Shown piece after piece: positions 1-7,581 of a stretch of DNA of 49,604 bases. Made by a program: the position numbers and the translations under genes. The stretch lies in NCBI GenBank assembly GCA_001303785.1, contig LJUJ01000019.1:1-49604 (forward strand), in the 5' to 3' direction. The stretch is from Caldifarciminota bacterium SM23_42. GTDB taxonomy: Bacteria; Hydrothermota; Tepidihabitantia; SM23-42. Positions within the stretch are counted from its first letter, which is position 1. Each line of letters begins with the position of its first letter. The notes beneath the pieces were generated by a model. That model worked only from the letters and a program-made list of their open reading frames with translations. It made no database searches and was not told the DNA's origin.

Positions 1-132
1 GAGCCTGGTTATTACACGGTCAATTGGGACGGTCGAGATGATGTTGGTCGTCAGGTCCCGGCGGGTGTTTACTTTGTGAAGTTTGCCGCGGATAACTATC
101 AGTCTATGCAGAAGACGGTTCTACTTAAATAA
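1..132 (+). CDS. C-terminal end of a secreted protein (FlgD/sorting-like domain), partial
   Basis: The window opens inside a reading frame in phase with base 1 that ends at TAA 130-132. The 43 visible residues contain NWDGRDDVGRQVPAGVYFV and end KTVLLK. This is the beta-sandwich FlgD-Ig/type-A sorting-like tail seen on exported proteins of FCB-type bacteria. The two secreted proteins at the right end of the window finish the same way (SGIYFLKL...LLLIR). The body of the protein lies outside the window, so its function is unknown. Confidence 0.75.
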   Translation, partial: EPGYYTVNWDGRDDVGRQVPAGVYFVKFAADNYQSMQKTVLLK

Positions 133-712
133 TAGTTGAAGGGTTGGGGGTGGGATGCTGGAATCAAACATCTCAAACCCTGACCCTCAAACAATCTGTA
201 TCTAACTTCCTGACCTTTACCATTTTCACCCACATTTTTTTAAGATTACCTTTATCTTATGCAATACAGACGCACTATGTCGTTTGAGCGATTCCATGTT
301 CGAGAAGTATTTGTAATAAAAGGTGCGGGATACTGAAATCGGCGGTACAAAATTTTCGGAAAATCCGCACCCTTCGCTAGAGCCCGGGATGCAGAAATTT
401 ACGGTCGCATCACAACATGCGATGAATGCACCCCTCGCTGGCGCTCGGGATGCTCACTTTGGCAACTTCCGCAAATTGTCCTACAGTATGGGAGACTGAA
501 TTTGCGAGAATCCCACTCTGAAAGAGTGGGGCGAATAATAAGTTTACGGAAAATTCGCTCCCCGCACCTTTTTTCAAACTGCCTCAATCTTGTCAAATAC
601 ATGCTCACTGTGCAGCTTCGGTGATTTTATGCCCTGGGAGTATACATTCACAAAGGTGCGGGATGCTGAAATTTACGGTCGCATCAAAAGACAGATGCGA
701 GTAAATTTCGCA
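133..712. repeat. Intergenic cluster of REP-like hairpin units
   Basis: I see no gene in this stretch. The phrase GGGATRCTGAAAT or a close variant recurs near 327, 388, 449, 490 and 660, usually followed by an inverted repeat. The best unit is the 668-709 hairpin, listed separately. A second copy starts at 393 and keeps the arms TCGCAT/ATGCGA, but its outer stem has decayed. A short open frame across 590-838 is a by-product of these repeats and the tRNA. Confidence 0.6.
668..709 (+). repeat. REP-like stem-loop, copy 1
   Basis: The outer arms GAAATTTAC (668-676) and GTAAATTTC (701-709) and the inner arms TCGCATC (679-685) and GATGCGA (694-700) pair perfectly. They enclose the 8-nt loop AAAAGACA, with a 2-nt bulge on the 5' side. 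A diverged copy sits on the opposite strand at 33479-33520. It keeps the loop and changes both stems in a compensatory way. Confidence 0.75.
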
Positions 713-795
713 TGGGCAGGGAAGGATTCGAACCTCCGAAGGCCTTCGCCAGCAGATTTACAGTCTGCCCCCGTTGTCCACTTGGGTACCTGCCC
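713..795 (-). tRNA. tRNA-Tyr (GTA)
   Basis: This is an 83-nt class II tRNA with a long variable arm and a GTA anticodon in a CTGTAAA loop. The acceptor stem GGGCAGG/CCTGCCC has discriminator A at 713. The T arm is GGTTCGAATCC. CCA is not encoded. It lies 55 nt downstream of tRNA-Thr on the same strand and is probably co-transcribed with it. Confidence 0.93.
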
Positions 796-850
796 TAACA
801 AATCGTTGGCGGCTATTCTTTATGACCAATACGGCTAACTTTTCCACAAA

Positions 851-922
851 AGCCGGGAAAGGGATTCGAACCCCCGACCTGAGGTTTACAAAACCCCTGC
901 TCTACCACTGAGCTATCCCGGC
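851..922 (-). tRNA. tRNA-Thr (TGT)
   Basis: This is a 72-nt tRNA with acceptor GCCGGGA/TCCCGGC, discriminator T, anticodon stem GGGGT/ACCTC and loop TTTGTAA, giving anticodon TGT. CCA is not encoded. It is the first gene of a Thr-Tyr tRNA pair. Many bacteria place such a pair upstream of tuf, but no tuf follows here. Confidence 0.93.
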
Positions 923-946
923 ACTACGTATTCTAGCACGCCTCTA

Positions 947-974
947 ATAATATAAAAAAACACACGAAAGTCAA
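947..974 (-). promoter_or_regulatory. Sigma70-type promoter of tRNA-Thr/tRNA-Tyr
   Basis: Read on the minus strand, TTGACT (974-969) is followed after 16 bp by TATTAT (952-947). Transcription would start about 17 nt upstream of the mature tRNA-Thr 5' end. Confidence 0.6.
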
Positions 975-1065
975 GAATTCGCACCGGTCAACATTCAGCG
1001 CAACCAATCTTTGATACATCACGAATCTAATAATTCTCGGAAATGTCCATGCTTCGAAGGAATTT

Positions 1066-2280
1066 CTACAATGTGTGTATAAGCCCAGCTAGTCTTCTCG
1101 TTAGGTTCTCACGTGTGTATTCTTTGTATGGTGTTACTCCCCTAACGGTTTTACCGCTCTTATAATTTCGATACAGCTTTTTGAACTGCCTGCTCATACC
1201 CTCAATATCATCGTAATCATAGATCCACCCTGGATAGCCCTTTTTGAAAGCATTTTCAAAAAGATGAAGCCCCTTTGATTTACCGCACACCACAATTGGC
1301 AGTCCGGAAGCGAGATACTCATTCTGCCGACTCGGGAAGAAATACTCACTGCCGGTCGTAACAAGCACCGCGACATGGGATGCACAGAATTCTCTGATTG
1401 CCTCTTTATAAGGTAAATGCCCTGTGACTAGGGTAAAACTGCGTTCACTAATACTACGCAGGTATTCTTCCTCAATGTGACCAATGAATTTAACCATAAT
1501 GTCGGTTGTCGCGATCCCCTGCTCGGTACGTGATTTCTCAACTGCTCGCATCAAGTTAGTCGGATCCCGCTCCCGCCTGATTGTACCTATGTATGCGATT
1601 GTGAACTTCGCAGGCATTTCGAGTTGAACAAAATCATCAGGGTCATAACCGTTGGGAATGACATGTATTCTATTTGAAATCTCAGGATATCGGTCTGTTA
1701 GCGAATGCTTGATGTTATTGTCGACAACAGTTATCAAATCAGCATGCTCAACAACTTTTTCCTCCCAATAACGTACATTTCTTTTCTGTAACGCGCCCTT
1801 ATAGGGCATGAATGGGAATTCCAACCAGGCATCGCGGAAATCCAAAATCAAAGGTTTACTAGTACTTTTGGCCAGATAGTAACCAGTGATAAATGCACTG
1901 AATGGCGGGGCAGTAACAAAGACAAAATCAAAACTTACATTCCTACCCGTCGAATAGGCAAATGGAACCCATGGTATTTTATTATCCGGGAAATTGATCG
2001 TTTGTTTTATTGGACCATGCCACCTTTTGGCAGCATACTGTTTCATGCCTATCCGATAGAGGACACGGGCTGGGTCTAACGATTCAGTTCTAATGACTTC
2101 AACATCATCTAATTCGTTCACCAACTCTTTGTCATAACTATGATAGGAAATGTCTCTGCGCGTTAGGATTATCGGCTCGATATCGAACCGCGGCAAGTAT
2201 TTCGTGAACTTCACTGGCCTTAAAGAACCGGGCCCGCCCAGCGGTGGCCAATAATAAGTAATGAGTAGTAACTTCTTAAT
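1066..2280 (-). CDS. Glycosyltransferase, GT4-like, with a probable ATT start
   Basis: This is a group-1 (GT-B) glycosyltransferase that would transfer a sugar from a nucleotide donor to a surface glycan. Visible marks are a FVTAPPFSAF...LILDFRDAW block in the N-terminal domain, HVIPNGYDPDDF at the domain linker, and the donor-side stretch FFPSRQNEYLASGLPIV. The first conventional start is GTG at 2214, but the frame stays open upstream and encodes KKLLLITYYWPPLGGPGS. That is the standard first beta strand and glycine-rich loop of the family. An ATT at 2280 has GAGG (2290-2287) six bases upstream, so I place the start there; the downstream GTG would delete the loop. It is last in the operon with the TPR and nucleotidyltransferase genes, and its acceptor is unknown. 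Confidence 0.8.
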   Translation of the reverse strand: MKKLLLITYYWPPLGGPGSLRPVKFTKYLPRFDIEPIILTRRDISYHSYDKELVNELDDVEVIRTESLDPARVLYRIGMKQYAAKRWHGPIKQTINFPDNKIPWVPFAYSTGRNVSFDFVFVTAPPFSAFITGYYLAKSTSKPLILDFRDAWLEFPFMPYKGALQKRNVRYWEEKVVEHADLITVVDNNIKHSLTDRYPEISNRIHVIPNGYDPDDFVQLEMPAKFTIAYIGTIRRERDPTNLMRAVEKSRTEQGIATTDIMVKFIGHIEEEYLRSISERSFTLVTGHLPYKEAIREFCASHVAVLVTTGSEYFFPSRQNEYLASGLPIVVCGKSKGLHLFENAFKKGYPGWIYDYDDIEGMSRQFKKLYRNYKSGKTVRGVTPYKEYTRENLTRRLAGLIHTL

Positions 2281-2333
2281 AATGTACCTCGTAAAATATT
2301 AAGTTCTCAACTTGAGAGAGTGCGGTCTGTGCG

Positions 2334-3314
2334 TTATAGAATACGATTGAGCAAGACATAAGCCTCGCGACAGTACCCCTTGATTTGCGGATACTCATCC
2401 GAGTGTTCTTTATATTCTATCACTCCCTTCAGATATTCCCTTGCCCTGTCTTTCTCACCGAGTTCGGCAAAACATTTTCCCACGTAGAGCCGGCACTGTG
2501 CCAGATTCGCATAATTTTTCTTGTTGTGACTATTATAGCGGTTGAAGAGCTCTTGAAACAGATCTGCAGCCAGTCGATAATTCTTTCTTTTGAATTCCAT
2601 TTCTGTCTTGTTCCACAAAAAAGTCCTCGATGTCGGATACTCGGCCAAGAGGCTATCAATCATCGACTCTGCCTTCTCATATTCGCCCTCCTCACTATAA
2701 ATAAATGCCAGCGAATTTCTCGCTGTCGGCCCCGAATAAAGACTCTTCTCTGCCGCAATATGCAATTTCGCTATTGCGCCATCAACATCTCCTCCCCCCA
2801 GGTTTAGAAACGGTAGATAGCGCGAGGCTCTCGCCCAGAAGTATTCATATGTGCCAACCGCGAGATAAGCCTCATAAAATGTTGAATCTTCTTTCATCAA
2901 ACCCTGCATCATTCGACCGCCCTTAACACCTAATTTGAATGTCTCAAAATAGTTCTTGCGAAATCCTTCATAAACAGCCCGATAGGCATAGGTATTTGCC
3001 AAATAGAATTTTGCCCACAGATTGTTCTCATCGGCAAGTATTTTCTCGGCATTTAATACAGTCTGTCGCATAAGATGCAAATACTCTTCTTCGGCACTAA
3101 ACTGACATTCGTCCATCATCTTTAATTGCAGAAGCGCACCGCTTAAAAAATAACCTGCCGGATTTTCAGGATATAATCGTTCTATTTCAGCGAAATAGTA
3201 CTTCGCACTATCGAACTGCTCAACGTAGGCATACTCAAGACCCGACTTTATCAGTTGCTCCACCTCAGGTGGGTTCAGGTCTACTGTGGTACACAAAAAA
3301 AGCGCTAGAATCAT
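2334..3314 (-). CDS. Tetratricopeptide-repeat protein, exported
   Basis: This 326-residue protein begins with a short hydrophobic segment (MILALFLCTTV), which suggests export or membrane anchoring. TPR-like helical pairs follow, for example YAYVEQFDSAKYYFAEIERLYPENP near the N-terminus and EEGEYEKAESMIDSLLAEYPTS and RKNYRLAADLFQELFNRY near the C-terminus. The start overlaps the stop of the upstream nucleotidyltransferase by 4 nt, which indicates translational coupling, and a glycosyltransferase follows. TPR proteins act as scaffolds, and the partner cannot be read from sequence. A role in surface polysaccharide assembly is inferred from the neighbours only. Confidence 0.8.
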   Translation of the reverse strand: MILALFLCTTVDLNPPEVEQLIKSGLEYAYVEQFDSAKYYFAEIERLYPENPAGYFLSGALLQLKMMDECQFSAEEEYLHLMRQTVLNAEKILADENNLWAKFYLANTYAYRAVYEGFRKNYFETFKLGVKGGRMMQGLMKEDSTFYEAYLAVGTYEYFWARASRYLPFLNLGGGDVDGAIAKLHIAAEKSLYSGPTARNSLAFIYSEEGEYEKAESMIDSLLAEYPTSRTFLWNKTEMEFKRKNYRLAADLFQELFNRYNSHNKKNYANLAQCRLYVGKCFAELGEKDRAREYLKGVIEYKEHSDEYPQIKGYCREAYVLLNRIL

Positions 3315-4279
3315 GGAAACTCAACAACCGAAGAATCACTTACGCTCAATCTCTTATAGCCACTCTTCACCGATGCCTTCACCCCGATAATCGATTCCAC
3401 GAGAAGCGCATTTTCCACTTTCGCGCCGTTGTTGATGATTGAATCTTTCACGATGGAACTATTTATCACAACGTCTTCACCAATCGAAACGTTAGGACCT
3501 ATGACCGCTTCTGTAATACGAGCAGAATCAGCAATGTAGACCGGCGGTATGATAATGCTGTTTCCTCTTTTCGTATAGTGCTGTGTTTTTTTCAATAAAT
3601 GTCGGTTCGTGTCGAGTAACGACGCTGCAGTACCGCAATCGTACCACTGTTCTATTTTGGCTATCCTAAATTTCTCGCCGGTATCCAACAAGTGCCTCAA
3701 CGCATCGGTGAGTTGATATTCATTCTTAGTCCTGATGTCTTTCTGCATGATGTAGTTTATGGCCTCTGAGATTTTTTCAACACTCTGGAAGTAATATAAA
3801 CCAACGATCGCCAGATTAGATCGTGGTTGCTTTGGCTTCTCCTCAACATAAACGACATCGTCGCCTTTCGCTTCAACAATGCCGAAACGCTGTGGATCTG
3901 CAACCTCTTTCACAGCCAGGACATTCGCATCACTGCTGCAGAAACTTCGATAGTCGACATCGATAATCGCATCACCTAACAGGACCATGGTCGCGCCTGT
4001 CAACCCTTGCGCACCCAGATGTATGGCATGTCCTAGTCCGAGCCTCTCTTCCTGAATCACATATTTGAACTTGTAGGGGTATTTCTTACAGAAATCAATT
4101 ACCGAATCGCCTTTTTCGCCGAGCACGACTGACAGTGTCGAGATATCCAAGCCTTCGAGGTGGTCTAGAATATGACCGAGTATAGGCTTGCCCGCAACAC
4201 AAAGCAAACTCTTGGGGACTGCATGAGTATGGGGTCTCAGACGCGTGCCTTCACCGGCAACAGGGATTATGATATTCAC
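3311..4279 (-). CDS. Sugar-phosphate nucleotidyltransferase (RmlA/GlmU-like)
   Basis: The enzyme would couple a sugar 1-phosphate to an NTP to make a nucleotide sugar for glycan synthesis. The signature GEGTRLRPHTHAVPKSLL sits at residues 9-26 and the metal-binding GDAIIDVD follows near residue 97. Repeats such as ADSARITEAVIGPNVSIG at the C-terminus are left-handed beta-helix hexapeptides. The 322-residue length fits glucose-1-phosphate thymidylyl- or mannose-1-phosphate guanylyltransferase-like proteins, and the exact substrate cannot be assigned. The start codon is GTG with no Shine-Dalgarno sequence. A promoter ends only 6 nt upstream, so the message appears leaderless. It is the first gene of a three-gene operon. 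Confidence 0.85.
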   Translation of the reverse strand: MNIIIPVAGEGTRLRPHTHAVPKSLLCVAGKPILGHILDHLEGLDISTLSVVLGEKGDSVIDFCKKYPYKFKYVIQEERLGLGHAIHLGAQGLTGATMVLLGDAIIDVDYRSFCSSDANVLAVKEVADPQRFGIVEAKGDDVVYVEEKPKQPRSNLAIVGLYYFQSVEKISEAINYIMQKDIRTKNEYQLTDALRHLLDTGEKFRIAKIEQWYDCGTAASLLDTNRHLLKKTQHYTKRGNSIIIPPVYIADSARITEAVIGPNVSIGEDVVINSSIVKDSIINNGAKVENALLVESIIGVKASVKSGYKRLSVSDSSVVEFP

Positions 4280-4284
4280 CGATT

Positions 4285-4313
4285 ATGATAGCACAAAAAT
4301 ACATATATGTCAA
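4285..4313 (-). promoter_or_regulatory. Promoter of the nucleotidyltransferase operon, leaderless
   Basis: On the minus strand TTGACA (4313-4308) is followed by a 17-bp spacer and TATCAT (4290-4285). The predicted transcription start, 6-7 nt downstream, falls on the GTG start at 4279. No ribosome-binding site lies between. Confidence 0.7.
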
Positions 4314-4333
4314 CAATCTGTGCATGAACGCGT

Positions 4334-4363
4334 TGTAGCAGTATTTTATTTGTCGATGCTACA
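4334..4363 (-). terminator. Hairpin between the Eis-type gene and the next promoter
   Basis: The 7-bp arms TGTAGCA and TGCTACA enclose 16 nt, just downstream of the acetyltransferase stop. There is no clear U-run, so termination is only inferred. A similar hairpin lies at 18320-18347 in the same type of position. Confidence 0.35.
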
Positions 4364-4391
4364 TTGAATGTCTTCTAAAATGCTGGCTCGA

Positions 4392-5678
4392 TTAAAATAT
4401 GGTGTGGCATATCGGCTTCTTGTCCACTGCAAAAATATTATGCACCACATCAAGGTAGCGCTCACTCGATATATCCGAGAGTCCATACTCAAAGAGGCTC
4501 TTGTAATTTACAGCACCCAGAATGAGCGAAGAAAAATCTGAAATGTCGATGTACACCTCAACATCAAAATCGCCACGATTTTTCACCGATGATCTACCGT
4601 CTTTGAAGTGGACTATTACCGACCCTTCGTTCTCCTTAAGGAAACTATCCTTTACGTTGAGTCTCAACCGGCAATTTTGATGACCAAATATGTGGTTCTT
4701 AAGCAATTTGAACATGCCTCTGACATCAATTACCCTATACATTATACCGACCCCTTGAGTATTAGTTTGGTGGGCTAGGATCGGGATGAGGTTTTCTGAG
4801 CCATCACGTGGATCAAGGGGCAAGAAGTGGACATTCTCATCTTGGGTCGGCCAAATAATCCGGTCTATCTGATCCAGTTGGGTATACATAAATGTAAGCA
4901 GTTCCATTAATACATCACGGTTTTCATAAATTAATTCTTTGATTTCTATATTGTTGCGCAGAAAGTTTTCATCTTTTGCCTTCTTGAAAACGAAGCAAAG
5001 ATATCCTGAAACTCTTTTATTCTTCTTGTATACTACGGTCTTTGCCTCGGGATGTAAGAAGAAGTAATCCAATTCGTGTTCCTTTATATCAAACATGCCA
5101 TGGTGCATCAGGAAGTAACGATGACAGCATTCTTTAAATGCTTTTCGGTCTCGCTTGAGGAGGAAGCGGACGTGCTGCTTCGAATTGCCGCGTGGCAAAT
5201 CGCTGGGTCTTATCCGGTATTCGTTAAGCTTTGTCCCGTAACCGAAACCCATCTTTCGGTAGAAATCTGGCCTGAAAGGATATAAGGCCACCAGCGGCGT
5301 CTTCTTCTTGTGCAGTGCGATAAAGGCGGATATTAAATCTTTACACACTTTTTCCTTCTTATGCAGCAGATCAACCGCAACCAGGCCAACACCACCGACA
5401 AGTATTCTTAAGGAGAAGAGATTCATCGTAAAATCGTAGGTCCGCATGCCTCCTAGGAGCTTTCCATCCCGGTATAGCCCATAATGACATATTGTTTGAT
5501 CTCGCAGCAACTTCCTAAAACGCCTTCGCGTCTTCCTCTTTTCTTCGGGACTGACGATCTTAAACCCAGGATAGGCGTTCGCGACAATATCGATGAATGA
5601 ATCAACATCTTTGATGGGTATTTTCTTGATTCTGCCTGCCTTATTCATCTTTTTGAATTCACGCCTCCTAGAAATCAC
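4392..5678 (-). CDS. Eis-type GNAT N-acetyltransferase
   Basis: This 428-residue protein has an N-terminal GNAT fold (KDVDSFIDIVANAYPGF, then LLGGMRTYDF and GVGLVAVDLLHKKEKVCKDLISAFI, the acetyl-CoA-binding region). A long middle segment and a C-terminal SCP2-like region follow, as in the Eis/DUF4111-type acetyltransferases. Known Eis enzymes use their terminal phenylalanine carboxylate as a catalytic base. This protein also ends in Phe (ICHTIF), which supports an active enzyme. Substrates are amines and cannot be predicted. The GTG start overlaps the fabD stop, and an internal ATG at 5648 is an alternative. It is last in the gltX-JAMM-acpS-fabD operon. Confidence 0.75.
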   Translation of the reverse strand: MISRRREFKKMNKAGRIKKIPIKDVDSFIDIVANAYPGFKIVSPEEKRKTRRRFRKLLRDQTICHYGLYRDGKLLGGMRTYDFTMNLFSLRILVGGVGLVAVDLLHKKEKVCKDLISAFIALHKKKTPLVALYPFRPDFYRKMGFGYGTKLNEYRIRPSDLPRGNSKQHVRFLLKRDRKAFKECCHRYFLMHHGMFDIKEHELDYFFLHPEAKTVVYKKNKRVSGYLCFVFKKAKDENFLRNNIEIKELIYENRDVLMELLTFMYTQLDQIDRIIWPTQDENVHFLPLDPRDGSENLIPILAHQTNTQGVGIMYRVIDVRGMFKLLKNHIFGHQNCRLRLNVKDSFLKENEGSVIVHFKDGRSSVKNRGDFDVEVYIDISDFSSLILGAVNYKSLFEYGLSDISSERYLDVVHNIFAVDKKPICHTIF

Positions 5679-6604
5679 AACACCTCGATGAGTTTATCTA
5701 GATCGGTATACAGTGCGGTCGAATCTACCCTTACCGCTGGGTCTATCTTCGCTGCTAAGTTTTTCAGTATCTTGCTTGGTCCAATTTCCAGAAATGTCGA
5801 ATAGCCCTTGTCTCTCACATTTTCCATTGCTTTAACCCAATTGACTTGCGACAACATCTGATTCTTTAGCGAATCTTTGATTGCCGCAGGACTTTCCAAC
5901 ATCGCTTGTTCTACAACGGAATAGAATCGCCTCTTAGGTTTCTTGAATTCAATGCCGTCCAGGAATTTGGCGAAATCATCTGCGGCGTTTTTAAGATACG
6001 GGCTGTGCCATGCACCACCTATCTGAAGGGGAATGCCACGTCCCTTTTTTTCGGCAACGAATTGTGCCACTCGCTTGACGTTTTCTTTCGATCCTGAAAC
6101 GACGATTTGATCGGGTGCATTGATATTTGCAACAACCACTGAGTCGGAAGTATCCTCTGTAACTTCCTCACATATTTTTTCCAGCTGAGGCCGCTCGATA
6201 TTCAGAACCGCCATCATGGTTCCTTGCCCACCGCCCGCTTCCATAACCTCACCGCGTTTTTGAATCATCTTGATACCGTCACTGAACGACACGACCCCAC
6301 AGTAAACCATAGCGGTTACCTCACCCAGGCTATGACCAAAGGAAACGGTCGCCGTGACACCGAGTTCACTCAGTACTTCCGCATAAGCGAGAGAAACTGT
6401 ACTTATTGCTGGCTGGGCAATACTAGTCTGATCAACCGTACCGCCTGCTTTGTTACCCCACAAATATTCAGTCAAGTCATACCCCAATATTTCGCCACTC
6501 ATGTAAACGATCTTTCTGGCTTTGGGATACTTGTTACAGAGATCCTTACCTATTCCTGGTCGAAAAGCACCCTGCCCGTCAAACAAAAAAACAATATCCT
6601 TCAT
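5675..6604 (-). CDS. fabD: Malonyl-CoA:ACP transacylase FabD
   Basis: FabD moves malonate from CoA to acyl carrier protein to feed fatty-acid chain elongation. The oxyanion-hole GQGAF lies at residues 10-14. The nucleophile is Ser92 in GHSLGE, Arg117 lies in QKRGEVM, and the catalytic His is at 200 in AWHSPYL. The length of 309 residues is normal for the family. AGGAGG sits 4 nt before the ATG. It directly follows acpS, so the two genes form a fatty-acid/ACP module. The ketosynthase, reductase and acpP genes are not in this window. Confidence 0.95.
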   Translation of the reverse strand: MKDIVFLFDGQGAFRPGIGKDLCNKYPKARKIVYMSGEILGYDLTEYLWGNKAGGTVDQTSIAQPAISTVSLAYAEVLSELGVTATVSFGHSLGEVTAMVYCGVVSFSDGIKMIQKRGEVMEAGGGQGTMMAVLNIERPQLEKICEEVTEDTSDSVVVANINAPDQIVVSGSKENVKRVAQFVAEKKGRGIPLQIGGAWHSPYLKNAADDFAKFLDGIEFKKPKRRFYSVVEQAMLESPAAIKDSLKNQMLSQVNWVKAMENVRDKGYSTFLEIGPSKILKNLAAKIDPAVRVDSTALYTDLDKLIEVL

Positions 6605-6620
6605 GCACCCTCCTGTTCTG

Positions 6621-6998
6621 TCACTTGGTGATAATGACTAGACCCGTGGCCAAATCATCAGTATGACTTATGCTGACGAAAACATTGCCAACACCCAAAG
6701 ATTCGGCGATTTCTTTTGCCTTGCCCGTCAGCTTTATGTAAGGTGCCCCCGACGGTTCGTTTAACACAATCACATCGCTAAAGGTAACGCCTCGCCGCCA
6801 GCCGCTCTTTATGGCCTTGAAGAATGCTTCTTTCACTGCAAACCTACCCGCCAACTCATGAAAGCGAAATTCGCCTCGTGGATTTGTCTTTATCTCTTCT
6901 TGGGTATAGATGCGCTCCAAGAAATTCTTTCTTTTTCTCACCGCATCCTTAATTCTTCTAACATCCACGAGATCGATACCAACGCCAATTATCGACAT
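6621..6998 (-). CDS. acpS: Holo-ACP synthase AcpS
   Basis: AcpS transfers phosphopantetheine from CoA to a serine of acyl carrier protein. The 125-residue protein has the two family motifs: GVGIDLVDVRRI with the metal-binding Asp9, and GRFAVKEAFFKAI with Glu57. The start is 1 nt downstream of the JAMM gene stop, so expression is probably coupled to it. With fabD downstream, this places ACP activation and malonyl loading in one transcript. Confidence 0.95.
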   Translation of the reverse strand: MSIIGVGIDLVDVRRIKDAVRKRKNFLERIYTQEEIKTNPRGEFRFHELAGRFAVKEAFFKAIKSGWRRGVTFSDVIVLNEPSGAPYIKLTGKAKEIAESLGVGNVFVSISHTDDLATGLVIITK

Positions 6999-6999
6999 A

Positions 7000-7581
7000 C
7001 TACTCTTTCTTTTCCACGATACCCGTCACTGCCGGACACTTAATGTCTACACGCTCGTACTGCCGTCCGACTCCTGCCTGCTCGACATAGTAACCGCCGA
7101 TTTCAATACGATACTCGCCAATAGTGCCGGTCAATATTCCACGTTTGCTTTCATACCAGCGTACAGCTCGTTTTTTCATGTTGACTGCACATATTATATT
7201 CAACTCACCAGGAATTGTGGACATGAGATCCGTATTTGACGGCACAACTGTTGCTGGGCTTTTACCGAACACCGTATGTGAATGAAAATCACCAACAAAT
7301 TCGAGCCCCTGTCCCTGAGACACCTTACTCAGAATTTCATTAATCCTACCCACCCTATCGGTGTCGACTGTCGCGTGGACGTAACCACTCTCCGCGGTTT
7401 GATATGGTATCGCATACTCAACCATGAATTTATTTTCACCTTTAACGCCCACTAGATAACCAATCGTTTCTTTACGAAAAACCTCAACCGATGAAGAAAC
7501 AATGGTCAGGAACGCCGGAAAACTCAAGAATGCAACCACCGGTTGGTCGATTGTCTCTTTGCTTTTTCGTTTATCTTTCAT
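7000..7581 (-). CDS. JAMM/MPN+ family metalloprotease-like protein
   Basis: The protein carries a JAMM zinc-protease constellation: Glu39 (RKETIGYLVG), His100-Ser-His102 (GDFHSHTVFG) and Ser115-x2-Asp118 (PSNTD). In typical JAMM proteins seven residues separate the second His from the Ser, whereas here there are twelve. I start it at the ATG at 7581 because AAGGAG lies 4 nt upstream; an ATG at 7599 lies inside gltX without a site. It overlaps the gltX stop by 11 nt and is followed at once by acpS. Bacterial JAMM proteins cleave sulfur-carrier or ubiquitin-like tails, but no such carrier is nearby, so the substrate is unknown. Confidence 0.8.
   Translation of the reverse strand: MKDKRKSKETIDQPVVAFLSFPAFLTIVSSSVEVFRKETIGYLVGVKGENKFMVEYAIPYQTAESGYVHATVDTDRVGRINEILSKVSQGQGLEFVGDFHSHTVFGKSPATVVPSNTDLMSTIPGELNIICAVNMKKRAVRWYESKRGILTGTIGEYRIEIGGYYVEQAGVGRQYERVDIKCPAVTGIVEKKE

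Noticed and set aside
590-838. Open frame of 82 codons on the plus strand
   Set aside because: It runs through the REP-like hairpin and the antisense of tRNA-Tyr, so it is not a gene.
1066-2214. GTG 2214 as the true start of the glycosyltransferase
   Set aside because: It would remove the conserved first strand and glycine loop that are encoded in frame upstream, behind a Shine-Dalgarno site.
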